Below, piece after piece: positions 51,062 to 59,740 of a DNA stretch of 64,000 nucleotides (positions are counted from its first letter, which is position 1; each line of letters opens with the position of its first letter). This DNA is from Streptomyces alboflavus (GTDB lineage Bacteria; Actinomycetota; Actinomycetes; Streptomycetales; Streptomycetaceae). Made by a program: the position numbers and the translations under genes. The notes under the pieces are model-generated. The model saw only the letters and a program-made list of their open reading frames with translations. It made no database searches and was not told the DNA's origin. The stretch covers positions 76,283-140,282 of the forward strand of contig NZ_JNXT01000012.1 of NCBI RefSeq assembly GCF_000716675.1. Reading direction: 5' to 3'.

Positions 51062-52382
51062 CGGACAGCTCCTTCGGGGCGGAGACGTGGTGGCGGGCGT
51101 GCACGGGACGTACCAGCTCATTGGCCACGAACCCGATGACGAGCAGGCCGATCATGATCGACAGGGAGAGGCCGTAGAGGCCGGGGCCGTGCTTGCCCGC
51201 CTCCTCCTGGCGGTCGGCCACCCAGTTCACGATCAGCGGGCCGAGCACCCCGGCGAGCGACCAGGCGGTGAGCAGGCGGCCGTGGATCGCGCCGACCTGG
51301 TAGGTGCCGAAGAGGTCCTTCAGGTACGCCGGGATCGTCGCGAAGCCGCCGCCGTAGAAGGAGAGGATGACCAGCGCGCAGACGATGAACAGGGGCTTGG
51401 AGTCGTCGCCGAAGCGGGCGATGAGGAAGTACATGAGCGCGCCCGCGCCCAGGTAGAGGCGGTAGACGTTCTTGCGGCCGACGAGGTCGGACGCGGACGA
51501 CCAGCCGATGCGGCCCGCCATGTTCGCCGCCGAGAGCAGCGCGACGAAGCCCGCGGCGGCGGACGCGGAGACGGGCGTGGAGGTGTCCGCGAAGAAGTCG
51601 GTGATCATCGGCGCGGCCTTCTCCAGGATGCCGATTCCCGCGGTCACGTTCATGCACAGGACCACCCACAGGCACCAGAACTGCGGGGTGCGGATCGCCT
51701 GCCTCGCCGACACCTGCGGTCCCGCGGGGGCCGGGCGCGCGGCGGAGCCGCCCGAGGACACGGCCCCGCGCCCCGCGGCGACGTCCGGCACCCGCACCAG
51801 CAGCACACCCAGGGTCATGAAGGCCGCGTACGACAACCCGTGGACGAGGAACGCGAGCGCGATGCCGGAGGAGTCGTCGCCGAACGTCTCCAGCATCTGC
51901 GCCGACCACGGCGAGGCGATCAGCGCGCCGCCGCCGAACCCCATGATCGCGATTCCGGTGGCCATGCCGGGCCGGTCGGGGAACCACTTGATGAGCGTGG
52001 ACACCGGGGAGATGTAGCCGATGCCGAGCCCGATGCCGCCGACGAAGCCGTAGCCGAAGACGATCAGCCAGTACTGGCTGGTCGCGGCGCCGAGCGCGGC
52101 GATCAGGAAGCCGGAGGAGAAGCAGACGAGCGCGACGGACATCGCCCAGCGCGGCCCGTTGCGCTCCACGAGGGTGCCGCCGAACGCGGCGGACAGGCCG
52201 AGCATGACGATGCCGAGCTGGAACGGCAGCGCGCTCTGGGTGCCGCTCAGGTCGAGCGCGGACTCCAGGGGCGGTTTGAACACACTCCAGGCGTAGGCCT
52301 GGCCGATCGAGAGATGCACCGACAGGGCGGCGGGCGGCACGAGCCAGCGGCTCCAGCCGGGTGGCGCTACGGGGGGCCTCAT
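50991..52382 (-). CDS. OFA-family MFS permease (oxalate/formate antiporter-like)
   Basis: 463 residues with 12 hydrophobic segments. OFA signatures: S-I-G-Q-A-Y-A-W-S-V-F in helix 1, G-I-G-L-G-I-G-Y-I-S-P-V-S-T-L-I-K-W-F-P-D-R-P-G in helices 4-5, and G-Y/A-type G-R-I-G-W-S-S-A-S-D-L-V-G-R-K between helices 8 and 9. The C-terminal tail is a repeated A-D-T acid-rich stretch whose DNA also encodes the start of the small subunit. A GntR-type box lies 58 bp upstream. It is distinct from the tandem pair at 23-26 kb. Confidence 0.87.
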   Translation of the reverse strand: MRPPVAPPGWSRWLVPPAALSVHLSIGQAYAWSVFKPPLESALDLSGTQSALPFQLGIVMLGLSAAFGGTLVERNGPRWAMSVALVCFSSGFLIAALGAATSQYWLIVFGYGFVGGIGLGIGYISPVSTLIKWFPDRPGMATGIAIMGFGGGALIASPWSAQMLETFGDDSSGIALAFLVHGLSYAAFMTLGVLLVRVPDVAAGRGAVSSGGSAARPAPAGPQVSARQAIRTPQFWCLWVVLCMNVTAGIGILEKAAPMITDFFADTSTPVSASAAAGFVALLSAANMAGRIGWSSASDLVGRKNVYRLYLGAGALMYFLIARFGDDSKPLFIVCALVILSFYGGGFATIPAYLKDLFGTYQVGAIHGRLLTAWSLAGVLGPLIVNWVADRQEEAGKHGPGLYGLSLSIMIGLLVIGFVANELVRPVHARHHVSAPKELSDDNAADTADTADTTDAADSAAGK

Positions 52383-52439
52383 GATCCCGAACGGTAGGAA
52401 TCCAGGAGGCTGTTGGGAAGGGGGCGGACCGGGATTGGT

Positions 52440-52457
52440 CGACGGTATGCAGTATTC
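52440..52457 (-). promoter_or_regulatory. Candidate FCD-GntR operator upstream of the OFA permease
   Basis: CGACGGTATGCAGTATTC. It shares CGAC-GTATGCA-T with 18118-18131 and GCAGTATTC with the left arm ACAGTATTC at 18107-18115. Confidence 0.55.
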
Positions 52458-52490
52458 GGGTGCGGTGCTTGGGTGTGCTGCTTGGGTGCG

Positions 52491-52521
52491 CTGTGTGTGC
52501 TGTGTGTGCTGTGTGTGCTGT
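52491..52521. repeat. 9-bp tandem repeat (CTGTGTGTG, about 3.4 copies)
   Basis: A short GT-rich tandem array in the 190-bp gap between the permease start and the LysR stop. No function is evident. Confidence 0.7.
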
Positions 52522-52571
52522 GGGGGCGCTGAGCGTTCTGTACGGATGCTTCGCTCGCGTACGCGGCCGGG

Positions 52572-53528
52572 CTACGGGCCGGTCTCCCCGTCCCCTCGGC
52601 CGACCGCCACCGCCGCGTCCCCGCCGCCGGACGCCCCCTCCGCGAGCGCCGCCCTGCGCAGGTGCTCGGCCAGCGCCCGTGTGGCCGTCGACGCGGATCC
52701 GTCCGTGACGCCCCAGGCCAGCAGGTGGTGGCGGCGCGCCCAGGGCTCGCGGAGCGCGGACACGGCGAGGGGCAGGCGGGGGTCGACGGCGCGGCGGGGC
52801 ACGACGGCGAGCCCGACGCCCGCGGCGGCGAGGGAGACGAGGACGTCGAGGTCGGAGGCGGTGGTGCGGTGGCGTACGACCGGCGCGTGCGGGCCGAGGT
52901 GGCTCTCGATCCAGCGGCGCAGTGAGGAGCCCGCGTCGAGGCCGACGAGCGGGTGCTCGGCGACCTCGCCGTAGGTCAGCCCGGCCCGCCCCGCGAGCAC
53001 CCCGCCCGCCTGGCCGATGACCACCAGCGAGTCGTCCCCGAGGGGTTCGGTGACCAGGCCGCAGTCGCGGGCCTCGTCGTCGACCACGACGCCCAGGTCC
53101 GCCTTGCCGTCGGCCAGGCGCCGCAGGGTCTGCGGGGTGCGGTGCTCGGACACCGTGACGTCGACGTCCGGGTGGGCGCCGAGGAACGTGACGAGGGCCT
53201 GCGGGACGAGCCGGTAGCGGGCGGAGCCGCCGCAGAGCAGGGTCAGCGCGGCGGCCGGGGCCCGGGTGTAGCCGGCGACGGCGCTGTCGAGCCGGGCCGT
53301 CTGGACCAGGACCTCGCGGGCGTGCCGGGCCAGGGTCGCGCCCGCCGGGGTGGGCCGCACGCCCCGTCTGCCGCGGATCAGGAGCGGCACCCCGGCGTGG
53401 TGTTCGAGGGCGCGCACCCGGGCGCTGGCCGAGGGCAGGCTGAGGTGCACACGCCGCGCGCCCGCCGTGATGGAGCCCTCCGTCACGATGCCGAGGAAGA
53501 GCCGCAGGTCGTCCAGGTCGTAGCGCAC
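52572..53528 (-). CDS. LysR-family transcriptional regulator
   Basis: 318 residues. N-terminal winged helix: L-R-L-F-L-G-I-V-T-E-G-S-I-T-A-G-A-R-R, then L-S-L-P-S-A-S-A-R-V-R-A-L-E. The effector domain runs from about 90 to 295 (L-L-C-G-G-S-A-R-Y, A-D-L-G-V-V-V-D, A-A-A-G-V-G-L-A-V-V-P). The C-terminal 20 residues are Gly/Asp-rich. It diverges from the TauE/SafE permease gene 85 bp away, the classical LysR arrangement, so that permease is the probable target. Confidence 0.88.
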   Translation of the reverse strand: MRYDLDDLRLFLGIVTEGSITAGARRVHLSLPSASARVRALEHHAGVPLLIRGRRGVRPTPAGATLARHAREVLVQTARLDSAVAGYTRAPAAALTLLCGGSARYRLVPQALVTFLGAHPDVDVTVSEHRTPQTLRRLADGKADLGVVVDDEARDCGLVTEPLGDDSLVVIGQAGGVLAGRAGLTYGEVAEHPLVGLDAGSSLRRWIESHLGPHAPVVRHRTTASDLDVLVSLAAAGVGLAVVPRRAVDPRLPLAVSALREPWARRHHLLAWGVTDGSASTATRALAEHLRRAALAEGASGGGDAAVAVGRGDGETGP

Positions 53529-53612
53529 CTGATTCAGCCTATGTCAGGGCCTTAGGCTGGGTACGCGGATCGCGCATTGTGGGCGTACCGCTCGGGGGCC
53601 GATGCTCGGCAG

Positions 53613-54374
53613 ATGTCCGAGACGCTGTGGGTCCTGCTCGCCGGGTTCGCCGCCGGCGGCCTGAACGCGCTCGGCGGCGGGGGCACGTTCGTGGCGCTGC
53701 CCGCGCTGGTCGCGGCCGGGGTGCCGCCCGTGACGGCGAACGCGTCCTCGACCGTCGCGCTGGTGCCGGGCGCGGTGGCGGGCGCCTGGGTCTACCGGCG
53801 TGAACTCGGCCCGGTCGGCACGGTGTCCACGCGGGCCCTCACCGGCGTGAGCGCGCTCGGCGGCGGACTCGGCGCCGGGCTCCTGCTCATGCTGCCCGCG
53901 GCGTCCTTCGAGGCGGCGGTGCCGTGGCTGCTTGCCTTCGCCACGGTGCTCCTGGCCTGCGGCCGCCGCGTCATCGGCGCCCTGAGCAGGGGCCCGGGAG
54001 GTCCGGTCGCCCTGGGCCCCCGGGCCGTCCTTGCCGCACAGTTCGCCCTCGCGGTGTACGGCGGGTACTTCGGCGGAGCCGTAGGCATCATGATGCTGGC
54101 CCTGTGGAGCGTCGGCCTGGGACTCGACGCCGCGGCGGGCAACCCGATGCGGATCGCGCAGGTCGCCGCGGTGTACCTGACGGCGTCGGCGCTGTTCCTC
54201 GTGGCCTCGGACGCCCTGGACACCCCGCTGGTCCTCGGCGCCCTCCTGACGGGCGCGGTGGCCGGCGGCTTCGGGGGCGCCCATCTCGCCCGCCGTCTCC
54301 CGGCGCGGGTGCTGCGCGCCGTCGTGCTGACCACGGCGGTGACGATGACGGCCCTGTACTTCGTCCGGGGGTGA
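53613..54374 (+). CDS. TauE/SafE (TSUP) family permease
   Basis: 253 residues from the ATG at 53613. Seven to eight hydrophobic segments are present, with the repeated family motifs G-G-L-N-A-L-G-G-G-G-T-F-V-A-L-P-A-L and Y-G-G-Y-F-G-G-A-V-G-I-M-M-L. Such proteins export or import sulfite, sulfonates or organic anions. Given the neighbours, a small carboxylate is possible. It diverges from the LysR gene and is followed by a hypothetical gene 4 bp after its stop. Confidence 0.85.
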   Translation: MSETLWVLLAGFAAGGLNALGGGGTFVALPALVAAGVPPVTANASSTVALVPGAVAGAWVYRRELGPVGTVSTRALTGVSALGGGLGAGLLLMLPAASFEAAVPWLLAFATVLLACGRRVIGALSRGPGGPVALGPRAVLAAQFALAVYGGYFGGAVGIMMLALWSVGLGLDAAAGNPMRIAQVAAVYLTASALFLVASDALDTPLVLGALLTGAVAGGFGGAHLARRLPARVLRAVVLTTAVTMTALYFVRG

Positions 54375-54378
54375 CGTG

Positions 54379-54924
54379 ATGAGCACGGGCGAGGCGGCGG
54401 CCGCCGCACCGTGGACGGAGGCGGCGCGCGCCCGCGTGGCCCTGGCCTACGAGGCCTGCGAACTGTCCGAACTCGCCCGCGCCGCCGTCACCGTCGGCCC
54501 GGACGAGCTGCGCGGGGACGGCACGTCGACGGCCCCCGGCAGCGCGCTTGCCGACGCGGTCCACCTCCTCGCGGCGGCGCACCGGTTGCTGGTGGCCGCC
54601 GCCGTGTACGAGCGGGCCGCCGGGGCGGACTGGCAGGTGGTCGGCGCCGCGCTGAACGTGTCGGCGGGGGCGGCCCGGCAGCGGTTCGTGGCGGCCGAGG
54701 CCCGCTTCCGCGAGGGGCCTCGCTCCCCCGGCGACGCGTGCGACGCGCCCGGCACAGCCGTCGACGAGCCCGAAGGATGGCGGTCGTACCTGCTCAGGGA
54801 GCCGCTGGAGGCCGCGCGCGACCTCGACGACTGGGTCCTGCGGCACCAGGACGGCGACGGCGACTTCGGGGACGCGCCGGTGTCCGGCCCGCTGCTGCGC
54901 CCCACGCCCCCCAGCGGCCCGTAG
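54379..54924 (+). CDS. Hypothetical protein with putative HTH-like segment
   Basis: 181 residues from the ATG at 54379 (a GTG one codon earlier is equally possible). It is Ala-rich and helical, with D-W-Q-V-V-G-A-A-L-N-V-S-A-G-A-A-R-Q-R-F around residues 90-108 reading like a sigma-factor or LuxR-type recognition helix pair. The C-terminus is acidic. It follows the TauE/SafE gene closely and is probably co-transcribed. No named family is recognised. Confidence 0.65.
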   Translation: MSTGEAAAAAPWTEAARARVALAYEACELSELARAAVTVGPDELRGDGTSTAPGSALADAVHLLAAAHRLLVAAAVYERAAGADWQVVGAALNVSAGAARQRFVAAEARFREGPRSPGDACDAPGTAVDEPEGWRSYLLREPLEAARDLDDWVLRHQDGDGDFGDAPVSGPLLRPTPPSGP

Positions 54925-54942
54925 AGCCGCGAAAACAAGAAG

Positions 54943-54968
54943 GGCAAGGAGCGAAACGTCTCCTTGCC
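54943..54968. terminator. Hairpin terminator after the hypothetical gene
   Basis: GGCAAGGAG pairs perfectly with CTCCTTGCC around an 8-nt loop, 19 bp after the stop codon. Confidence 0.7.
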
Positions 54969-54991
54969 ACTCTCAAGGTATAGCGCACGAG

Positions 54992-55010
54992 GGGGCTTGC
55001 AGCAAGGCCC
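54992..55010. promoter_or_regulatory. RAE-like palindrome (rifamycin-associated element) upstream of the rifampin monooxygenase
   Basis: GGGGCTTGCAGCAAGGCCC, an imperfect inverted repeat with a GCTTGC/GCAAG core, 95 bp before the monooxygenase start. It matches the 19-bp element I know from promoters of rifampin-inactivating genes in actinomycetes, which renders them rifampin-inducible. Confidence 0.78.
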
Positions 55011-55029
55011 GGGGCATGCCGCACAATGA

Positions 55030-56532
<1,503 letters not shown>

Positions 56533-56633
56533 CGCTCCGCCGACCGACCCACCCGCGAACCGCGGTGCACACGAACTGACGCACGGTCGGGCGAGAGAGG
56601 GCTCGCCCGACCCCTTGCTGCGCCAACTTCCAT

Positions 56634-56644
56634 ACTGTAGACAA
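56634..56644 (+). promoter_or_regulatory. Candidate FCD-GntR operator upstream of the formate dehydrogenase operon
   Basis: ACTGTAGACAA, extending as ACTGTAGACAATATTCC; 112 bp before the first gene of the operon. Identical core to 49691-49701. Confidence 0.65.
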
Positions 56645-56745
56645 TATTCCATCTACCGTGTGTGGCTTCTCGGCCACCCACGACCAGCGCAGCCTGAGAG
56701 CGCTGCCGGTCCGTCGGAACCCTCAACCGAACGGAGCGCGCCATC

Positions 56746-57726
56746 GTGAAAGTCGCAGTCCTGGGCGCCGGTGCCATCGGCGCCTACGTCGGAGCCGCCC
56801 TGCACCGCGCGGGAGCGGACGTCCATCTCGTGGCCCGCGGACCGCACTTGGCGGCCATGCGGCAGCACGGCGTACGCGTGCTCAGCCCGCGCGGTGACTT
56901 CACCGCGCGGGTCCACGCCACCGCCGAACCGGCCGACATCGGCCCCGCCGACTTCGTCTTCCTCGGCCTGAAGGCCACTTCGTACGCGGCGTGCGGGCCG
57001 CTCATCGCACCGTTGCTGCACGACCGGACGGCCGTGGTCGCCGCTCAGAACGGCATCCCCTGGTGGTACTTCCACCGGCACGGCGGGCCGCACGACGGGC
57101 ACCGCCTGGAGAGTGTGGACCCGGGCGGCGCCGTCAGCGCGGTGCTCGCCCCGTACCGGGCCGTCGGCTGCGTGGTGTACGCGGCGACCGAGCTCGCCGA
57201 ACCGGGCGTCGTACGGCACTTGGAAGGCACCCGCTTCTCCGTCGGCGAGCCGGACCGCACCCGGTCGGCGCGCTGTCTCGACTTCAGCGCGGCGATGCGC
57301 GCGGGCGGCCTGAAGTGCCCGGTGGAGCCGGACGTGCGCGCCGACATCTGGATCAAGCTGCTCGGCAACATCTCCTTCAACCCGATCAGCGCCCTCGCCC
57401 GCGCCACCATGCGCGAGATGTGTCTGCACGGCGGCACCCGCCGCGTCATCGAGATCATGATGGCCGAGACCCTGGCCGTCGCCGCGGCCCTCGGCTGCGA
57501 GCCGGACATCTCCATCGAGCGGCGGCTCGCGGGCGCCGAGCGCGTCGGCGACCACCGCACCTCCACGCTCCAGGACCTGGAGCGCGGCAAGCCCCTCGAA
57601 CTCGACGTGCTGCTCGCCGCCGTCGTGGAACTCGCGGAGATCACCGGCGTGCGCGTGCCCACTCTGCGCACCGTGCACGCCCTCTCGGACCTGCTCGCCC
57701 ACGGCATGAGGAGCGCCGTAGCGTGA
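56746..57726 (+). CDS. Ketopantoate reductase-like (2-dehydropantoate 2-reductase family) oxidoreductase
   Basis: 326 residues. The NADPH fold begins V-A-V-L-G-A-G-A-I-G-A-Y-V-G. The catalytic lysine region is I-W-I-K-L-L-G-N-I-S-F-N-P-I-S-A-L, and V-A-A-Q-N-G-I-P-W-W-Y matches the N-G-I cofactor loop. True PanE genes normally sit with pantothenate genes. Here it heads the formate dehydrogenase operon, its stop overlapping the next start (GTGA), so it may reduce another 2-keto acid of C2 metabolism. Confidence 0.85.
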   Translation: MKVAVLGAGAIGAYVGAALHRAGADVHLVARGPHLAAMRQHGVRVLSPRGDFTARVHATAEPADIGPADFVFLGLKATSYAACGPLIAPLLHDRTAVVAAQNGIPWWYFHRHGGPHDGHRLESVDPGGAVSAVLAPYRAVGCVVYAATELAEPGVVRHLEGTRFSVGEPDRTRSARCLDFSAAMRAGGLKCPVEPDVRADIWIKLLGNISFNPISALARATMREMCLHGGTRRVIEIMMAETLAVAAALGCEPDISIERRLAGAERVGDHRTSTLQDLERGKPLELDVLLAAVVELAEITGVRVPTLRTVHALSDLLAHGMRSAVA

Positions 57727-59714
57727 CCAAGCCAGACCGCACCCGAACCCGGCAGGACCGTGCCGGGGGCAGCCGCGGGCGCGACCGCGCCCCCAAGTCG
57801 TACACCCGCCTCACCCAGCCGCTCGTCCGCGACCGCCGCGACGGACCGCTGCGCCCCGCCACCTGGGACGAGGCCCTGGCCCGTGCCGCCGACGGCTTCC
57901 GGCGCACCCGCGCGGACCACGGCCCGGACGCCTTCGCGATGCTCTCCTGCGCCCGCGCCACCAACGAGATGAACTACGTGGCGCAGAAGTTCACCCGCGT
58001 CGTCATGGGCACCAACAACGTCGACTCCTGCAACCGCACCTGTCACGCGCCGAGCGTCGCGGGCCTCTCGGCCGCGTTCGGCTCCGGCGGCGGCACCTCG
58101 TCCTACGCGGAGGTCGAGGACACCGACCTCATCGTGATGTGGGGCTCCAACGCCCGCTTCGCGCACCCGATCTTCTTCCAGCACGTCCTGAAGGGCATCC
58201 GGGCCGGTGCCCGGATGTACGCCGTCGACCCGCGCCGCACCTCCACCGCCGAGTGGGCGGAGAGCTGGCTCGGCCCGAACGTGGGCACCGACATCGCCCT
58301 CGCGCACGCCGTCGGCCGCGAGATCATCCACGCGGGCCTGCACAACACGCTCTTCGTCGAGCGCGCCACGTCCGGCTTCGCGGAGTACGCCGCGCTCGTC
58401 GAGCCGTGGACGCTCACGCTCGCCGAGAAGGTGACGGGCGTGCCCGCGGCCGCGATCCGCGACCTCGCGCACGCGTACGCCACCGCCGAACGCGCCCAGC
58501 TGTGCTGGACGCTCGGCATCACCGAGCACCACAACGGCACCGACAACGTCCGGGCGCTCATCAATCTGGCGCTGCTCACCGGGCACGTCGGCCGTTACGG
58601 CGCCGGGGTGCAGCCGCTGCGCGGGCAGAACAACGTGCAGGGCGGCGGCGACATGGGCGCCATACCCAACCGCCTGCCCGGCTTCCAGGACATCCTCGAC
58701 GACGGCCACCGGCACAAGTTCGAACGGGCCTGGGACACCGTCATCCAGCCGCGCTACGGCATGACGCTCACCGACATGTTCGAGGCCATGGAGAGTGGCG
58801 GGCTGCGCGCGGTGTACTGCATCGGCGAGAACCCCGCCCAGTCGGAGGCCGACAGCGAGCAGGCCGCGCGGCGGCTCGCCGCCCTCGACCATCTGGTGGT
58901 CCAGGACATCTTCCTGACGAAGACCGCCGAGATGGCCGACGTGGTGCTTCCCGCCACCGCCGCGTGGGCGGAGACCGACGGCACCACCACCAACAGCGAA
59001 CGGCGGGTGCAGCGGGTGCGGGCCGCGCTCACGCCGCCCGGCGCCGCCCGCGAGGACATCGACATCATCTGCGAGGTCGCCGCCCGCCTCGGCCACGACT
59101 GGAAGTTCGCCGACGCCCAGGCCGTCTGGGACGAGCTGCGGTCCCTCTCGCCCGACCACTTCGGCATGACGTACGACCGCCTCGACGAGCACCACGGCCT
59201 CCAGTGGCCCTGCCCCGACCTCGACCGGCTGCCCTCCACTTTCCTGCACGGGCGGCTGTGGGAGGCCGACCCGGCCCTGCGCGGGCCGCGCGCTCCCTTC
59301 GGGCTCGTGCACGACGACCCGCCCGTCGATCTCACCGACGAGTCGTTCCCTCTGCGGCTCACGACGGGGCGGCGCCTCGACTCCTACAACACCGGTGTGC
59401 AGAGCGGGAGTTTCGCCTCCCCGCTGCGGCGCGGCGAGTACGTCGAGCTGTGCCCCGAGGACGCCGCGCGGTACGGGGTCGTGGCCGGCGAGGAGGTGCG
59501 GGTGTCCTCGCGGCGCGGGGCCGTCGTCGCGCCGGTGTGGGTCGACCCCGGTCTGCGGCCCGGGCTCGCCTTCATGACCATGCACTTTCCCGACGAGGTG
59601 GACACCAACCAGCTGACCATCGAGGCCAACTGCCCGATCGCGGGGACCGCCGAGTTCAAGGCGTCCGCGATCCGCATCGAGAAGCTGGCCGCCGTGGGCG
59701 GCGAGCACCTGTGA
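57723..59714 (+). CDS. Formate dehydrogenase catalytic subunit lacking its N-terminal Fe-S domain
   Basis: 663 residues, GTG start overlapping the previous stop. Catalytic cysteine C107 and histidine H108 lie in D-S-C-N-R-T-C-H-A-P-S-V-A-G, aligned to the Sec-His of E. coli FdhF. The molybdopterin-binding pattern continues (W-G-S-N-A-R-F-A-H-P; G-E-N-P-A-Q-S-E-A-D; L-R-G-Q-N-N-V-Q-G-G-G-D-M-G). The C-terminal cap has R-L-T-T-G-R-R-L-D-S-Y-N-T-G-V-Q-S. The usual N-terminal C-x2-C-x3-C 4Fe-4S domain is missing; it is found instead at the C-terminus of the protein encoded at 61693-62553. Confidence 0.9.
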   Translation: MTKPDRTRTRQDRAGGSRGRDRAPKSYTRLTQPLVRDRRDGPLRPATWDEALARAADGFRRTRADHGPDAFAMLSCARATNEMNYVAQKFTRVVMGTNNVDSCNRTCHAPSVAGLSAAFGSGGGTSSYAEVEDTDLIVMWGSNARFAHPIFFQHVLKGIRAGARMYAVDPRRTSTAEWAESWLGPNVGTDIALAHAVGREIIHAGLHNTLFVERATSGFAEYAALVEPWTLTLAEKVTGVPAAAIRDLAHAYATAERAQLCWTLGITEHHNGTDNVRALINLALLTGHVGRYGAGVQPLRGQNNVQGGGDMGAIPNRLPGFQDILDDGHRHKFERAWDTVIQPRYGMTLTDMFEAMESGGLRAVYCIGENPAQSEADSEQAARRLAALDHLVVQDIFLTKTAEMADVVLPATAAWAETDGTTTNSERRVQRVRAALTPPGAAREDIDIICEVAARLGHDWKFADAQAVWDELRSLSPDHFGMTYDRLDEHHGLQWPCPDLDRLPSTFLHGRLWEADPALRGPRAPFGLVHDDPPVDLTDESFPLRLTTGRRLDSYNTGVQSGSFASPLRRGEYVELCPEDAARYGVVAGEEVRVSSRRGAVVAPVWVDPGLRPGLAFMTMHFPDEVDTNQLTIEANCPIAGTAEFKASAIRIEKLAAVGGEHL

Positions 59715-59740
59715 CTCTGACTGTGGGGAGTTGACGGTAC

